Below, piece after piece: positions 61,753 through 64,000 of a stretch of DNA of 64,000 bases (the stretch's first letter is position 1; every line of letters begins with the position of its first letter). The notes below the pieces were generated by a model that was given only the letters and a program-made list of their open reading frames with translations, made no database searches and was not told the origin of the DNA. Source of the stretch: Pseudanabaena minima (GTDB lineage Bacteria > Cyanobacteriota > Cyanobacteriia > Pseudanabaenales > Pseudanabaenaceae); NCBI RefSeq assembly GCF_051131155.1, contig NZ_CP159508.1, forward strand, positions 682,001-746,000. Reading direction: 5' to 3'. The translations under genes and the position numbers were made by a program.

Positions 61753-62400
61753 GTGGAAATTGCATCTGAAGTTTATCAAGGTCAGTTTGGTGAATTTACA
61801 ATTACTAAAGCCGATCGCCTTAGCGTAATGATCTATCGCAGTGCTTTGGCGATCGCGGCTTTATGTTTTAGCCTAGGAGCGATGTTAGTGCTATTGCAAC
61901 CTAGCAATCCTGATATCTTAAATTGGTTAACTTGGCTATATGTTGGGTTTTCCATAGGCTTGGGTGTCGCACTTTGGACGATTCATATTTATCTGGAATT
62001 ACTGCATCGAGTTTTACAAATTTTTTGGGCAATTGGCGCGATCGCTTCGGTAGGTGTAGCACTTTATTTCCCCGAACCTTTGGCGATCACTGTTTATGAG
62101 TATCCAATTGCACTGATTGGTGTTGGCTTTAGTTTTGCAGCCCTAACAGGCATTTTTTTTAAAGAGACTTTTTGTTTTAATCGCTTTGAAACTAAGTTTT
62201 TAGTGCCTTTAGTACCTGTGCTAATTCTGGGGCATTTAGTGGATTTTTTAGCTGTGGCGATCGAGCAAGGTTTCTTAGCTGCTTGGGCGGTTTTATTTAT
62301 GATCTTTGCGATTCGTAAAGCAACTCAAGAAATCCCCTCAGACATTGGTGATAAGTCAGTATTTGCCTATCTTAAAGCTCAAAAGCAACAAGCAGTTTAA
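61753..62400 (+). CDS. DUF2301 family integral membrane protein
   Basis: Cyanobacterial membrane protein of about 215 residues with six to seven hydrophobic segments: RSALAIAALCFSLGAMLVLL, WLTWLYVGFSIGLGVALWTI, LQIFWAIGAIASVGVALYF, IALIGVGFSFAALTGIFF, KETFCFNRFETKFLVPLVPV. The FKETFCFNRFE loop is conserved in DUF2301 as I remember it. GTG at 61753 (MEIASEVYQG) is preceded by GGAG at 61743, a better start than TTG at 61738. No function is known. Confidence 0.78.
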   Translation: MEIASEVYQGQFGEFTITKADRLSVMIYRSALAIAALCFSLGAMLVLLQPSNPDILNWLTWLYVGFSIGLGVALWTIHIYLELLHRVLQIFWAIGAIASVGVALYFPEPLAITVYEYPIALIGVGFSFAALTGIFFKETFCFNRFETKFLVPLVPVLILGHLVDFLAVAIEQGFLAAWAVLFMIFAIRKATQEIPSDIGDKSVFAYLKAQKQQAV

Positions 62401-62451
62401 TGCAGAGTTTTTAATCAGCGAATCGAGTCAACCTGCATAGTGGGAAACAAA

Positions 62452-63147
62452 ATGAATAAAGCCTTTACTTCTCAGGCGGATGAATGGACAGAGTCGATCG
62501 CCACAGTGCAAAAGCGCTACGATCGCGAATATCGTAATGAGGCTTTTGATTTGCCTGAAGAGGTAGAGTCGATGCCACTGTTTCGAGAATGGGTGAGTCA
62601 TACTCTGGCTAGCAAAATTGCTTCGCCGTTTTGGGAACTTGCCCAATTTCAAAAAAATCAGCGTTGTTTAGATATTGGCTGTGGAGTCAGCTTTCTAATT
62701 TATCCTTGGCGCGACTGGGAGGTATTTTTTTACGGGCAAGAAATAAGTTTTGTAGCCAAAGAAGCTCTTAACTCAAGAGGTTCACAGCTTAACTCCAAGT
62801 TGTTTAAGGGCGTTCAGCTTGGGGCAGCACACAAGCTAAGTTATGAAAATGGATTTTTCGATCGCGTGATTGCTACAGGTTTTAGTTGTTATTATCCCAT
62901 TGAATACTGGAAGCTAGTTTTGCGTGAAGCAAAGCGGGTATTAAAACCCAATGGAGTGCTAATTTTTGATACGATCGCCCCTGATTTAGAATTTGCGGAA
63001 AATTGGGCAATTTTAGAAACCTATTTAGGCTCAGAGGTATTTCTCACACCGCTTAGTGAGATTACCGAGCTGGTGCAGTCAATGGGTGGCAAGATTACTG
63101 CCAAAAAAGATGGGTTGCTATTTTGTATGTATCGCGTTCAGTGGTAA
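62452..63147 (+). CDS. Class I SAM-dependent methyltransferase
   Basis: Soluble methyltransferase of 231 residues from ATG at 62452 (MNKAFTSQADEW). The SAM-binding motif I is RCLDIGCGVSFLIYPW, an altered glycine loop; motif II region GFFDRVIATGFSCYYP and motif III VLKPNGVLIFDTI are present. The N-terminal 75 residues are helical and unconserved. The substrate cannot be inferred. A close-by GTG at 62440 is an alternative start. It stands 51 bp after the DUF2301 gene, same strand. Confidence 0.85.
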   Translation: MNKAFTSQADEWTESIATVQKRYDREYRNEAFDLPEEVESMPLFREWVSHTLASKIASPFWELAQFQKNQRCLDIGCGVSFLIYPWRDWEVFFYGQEISFVAKEALNSRGSQLNSKLFKGVQLGAAHKLSYENGFFDRVIATGFSCYYPIEYWKLVLREAKRVLKPNGVLIFDTIAPDLEFAENWAILETYLGSEVFLTPLSEITELVQSMGGKITAKKDGLLFCMYRVQW

Positions 63148-63150
63148 TTT

Positions 63151-63181
63151 GTTGAGAGCGGCGCAATGCGCCACTCTCAAC
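63151..63181. repeat. GCNNNGC-centred palindrome
   Basis: Fourteen-bp arms (GTTGAGAGCGGCGC, one mismatch) around AAT, between the methyltransferase gene and the next gene on the same strand. Confidence 0.83.
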
Positions 63182-63200
63182 AAGTATTTGGTTTTTATTT

Positions 63201-63488
63201 ATGTCTGACAATTCTCAAACAACTGGTGCTGATGCGATTGACGTAGCGATCGCGAAGGGCATCGATTTTGATGGCACACCCATTGATCCTAAAAAACTTG
63301 ATCTCTATAGCAGCGTTATGGCGCTTGAAGCAGGTCGTCAGCGCAGTGGCGTAACCAATACCATGCGATCGCGCATTGTCCGTATTGGCGCAAAGCATAT
63401 TCCTCAAGAGGAACTCAATCAAAAATTATTGGATGCAGGCTTTGCCCCATTGAAGGAAAAAGATATTGCTTATTTTTATAACAAATAA
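63201..63488 (+). CDS. Conserved cyanobacterial small protein (possibly DUF4090)
   Basis: 95 residues, soluble, strongly conserved in style: AKGIDFDGTPIDPKKLDLY, SVMALEAGRQRSGVTNTMRS, RIVRIGAKHIPQEELNQKLL, DAGFAPLKEKDIAYFY. I recall this pattern in many cyanobacterial genomes as a DUF4090-type protein of unknown function, but the family number is uncertain. ATG at 63201. A hairpin follows the stop directly. Confidence 0.78.
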   Translation: MSDNSQTTGADAIDVAIAKGIDFDGTPIDPKKLDLYSSVMALEAGRQRSGVTNTMRSRIVRIGAKHIPQEELNQKLLDAGFAPLKEKDIAYFYNK

Positions 63489-63492
63489 CTTT

Positions 63493-63523
63493 TAGAAAGG
63501 GTTCGCTTCGCGAACCTTTTCTA
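63493..63523. terminator. GCNNNGC-centred hairpin after the small conserved gene
   Basis: Fourteen-bp arms (TAGAAAGGGTTCGC, one mismatch) around TTC, 5 bp after the stop. Confidence 0.83.
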
Positions 63524-63595
63524 GTATCTACCGCCTTTTGGCGTATTTAACTAAAATTTTGGGCATAATTTCTGATACGCAACCTTGCAATCAAA

Positions 63596-64000
63596 ATGTT
63601 TAAGTATTGGCAAACTATATCTACCGCTTTAGTCACCACTTTATGTTTAACGGGACTGGGCGGCTCGATTAACTTAATTAATTTAGATATTGCGATCGCG
63701 CAAACATCATCTCGCTCTGTACGCACTCAAGACATTGAACGTCTAAGGCGTTCTGGACGGCGCTGGATTGAAATTCGTTTGCGTAGTCAGAGACTATTGG
63801 CATGGCAGGGAAATCGACTTGTTTATGCAGTGGTCGTCTCCACTGGCAAAAGCGCTACGCCCACCCCTACAGGTATTTTTAACGTTCAGACTAAATACCC
63901 TACGGCAAGAATGCAGGGAGAGGACTACAACGTGCCTGATGTACCTCATGTGATGTACTACAGTGGCAACTATGCCATTCATGGGGCATATTGGCATCGT
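63596..64000 (+). CDS. L,D-transpeptidase (YkuD) family protein, partial
   Basis: The frame from ATG at 63596 runs off the window edge after 135 codons. It has a signal peptide (MFKYWQTISTALVTTLCLTG, cleavage near IAIAQ), then the YkuD domain: RWIEIRLRSQRLLAWQGNRL, VVVSTGKSATPTPTGIFNV, and YSGNYAIHGAYWHR at the edge. The HGxYWH is the first half of the active site; the catalytic SHGCVN part would lie beyond. These periplasmic enzymes form 3-3 peptidoglycan cross-links or attach proteins. It is 107 bp after the DUF4090-type gene. Confidence 0.87.
   Translation, partial: MFKYWQTISTALVTTLCLTGLGGSINLINLDIAIAQTSSRSVRTQDIERLRRSGRRWIEIRLRSQRLLAWQGNRLVYAVVVSTGKSATPTPTGIFNVQTKYPTARMQGEDYNVPDVPHVMYYSGNYAIHGAYWHR

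Noticed and set aside
1..64000. Abundant GCGATCGC octamers (HIP1)
   Set aside because: A known general property of many cyanobacterial genomes, not specific to this window; used only as a lineage hint.
1..64000. CRISPR arrays, tRNA or rRNA genes, prophage or complete transposase genes
   Set aside because: Searched by eye for regular spaced repeats, TTCGANTC-type tRNA arms and transposase motifs; none found. A tool such as tRNAscan-SE or CRISPRCasFinder would be needed to exclude weak cases.

Overview
The window is chromosomal DNA of a cyanobacterium. Evidence: the photosystem II subunit Psb30, an NDH-1 NdhD subunit and a CO2 hydration protein, a UrtABCDE/urease block with an NtcA-type box, a cyanobacterial-type GAF-GAF-PAS-adenylate cyclase, and frequent HIP1 octamers (GCGATCGC) inside and between genes. 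The gene set and base composition would suit a filamentous non-heterocystous genus such as Pseudanabaena, but that is a guess. I found no tRNA, rRNA, CRISPR array, phage block or intact transposase.

Layout. 1-9.9 kb: partial acyl-CoA dehydrogenase and OsmC-like protein, dapF, a HIT protein, a GT39-type glycosyltransferase, a LapA-like protein with ubiX, then a Ser/Thr kinase next to a WD40 gene split by one in-frame stop. 10-14.5 kb: a CheA-like hybrid kinase and its MCP partner. 14.7-25 kb: murD, an FtsI-type PBP, glutaredoxin, a GyrA/ParC-type subunit, an adenylate cyclase and shikimate kinase. 25-30 kb: a dynamin/Era-like GTPase with DUF697, psb30, a TPR protein and ndhD. 30.4-41.6 kb: urea utilisation on the minus strand (urtA-B-C-D-E, then ureD, ureA, ureB, ureC) with two Uma2-type genes embedded and one unknown small ORF on the opposite strand. 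42-51 kb: nadB, a CO2 hydration protein, a HAD/glycosyltransferase pair, two paralogous ABM-domain membrane proteins, and dnaB. 51-64 kb: a site-2-protease homologue lacking its HExxH motif, conserved cyanobacterial proteins, an RTX-type pseudogene, a sugar transferase, holA, aroB, infC, a PilP-like lipoprotein, a DUF2301 protein, a methyltransferase and a partial L,D-transpeptidase.

How genes work together. UrtABCDE imports urea and UreABC hydrolyses it to ammonia and CO2; the NtcA-type box upstream of urtA suggests nitrogen control. UreE, UreF and UreG are not in the window. MurD, the PBP, DapF and the L,D-transpeptidase serve peptidoglycan. NdhD and the CO2 hydration protein point to NDH-1 electron flow and CO2 uptake.

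The most unusual content is between the genes. Nearly every gap holds a long, often perfect palindrome. By hand reading 26 of them share a seven-base centre of the form GCNNNGC (often GCGAAGC or GCTTTGC), although most have unrelated arms. On top of these are at least five families of small dispersed repeats (called A to E here), several with terminal inverted repeats like MITEs. One palindrome sits inside the RTX pseudogene. One hairpin next to ureD is tandemly duplicated, with paired changes in its stem.
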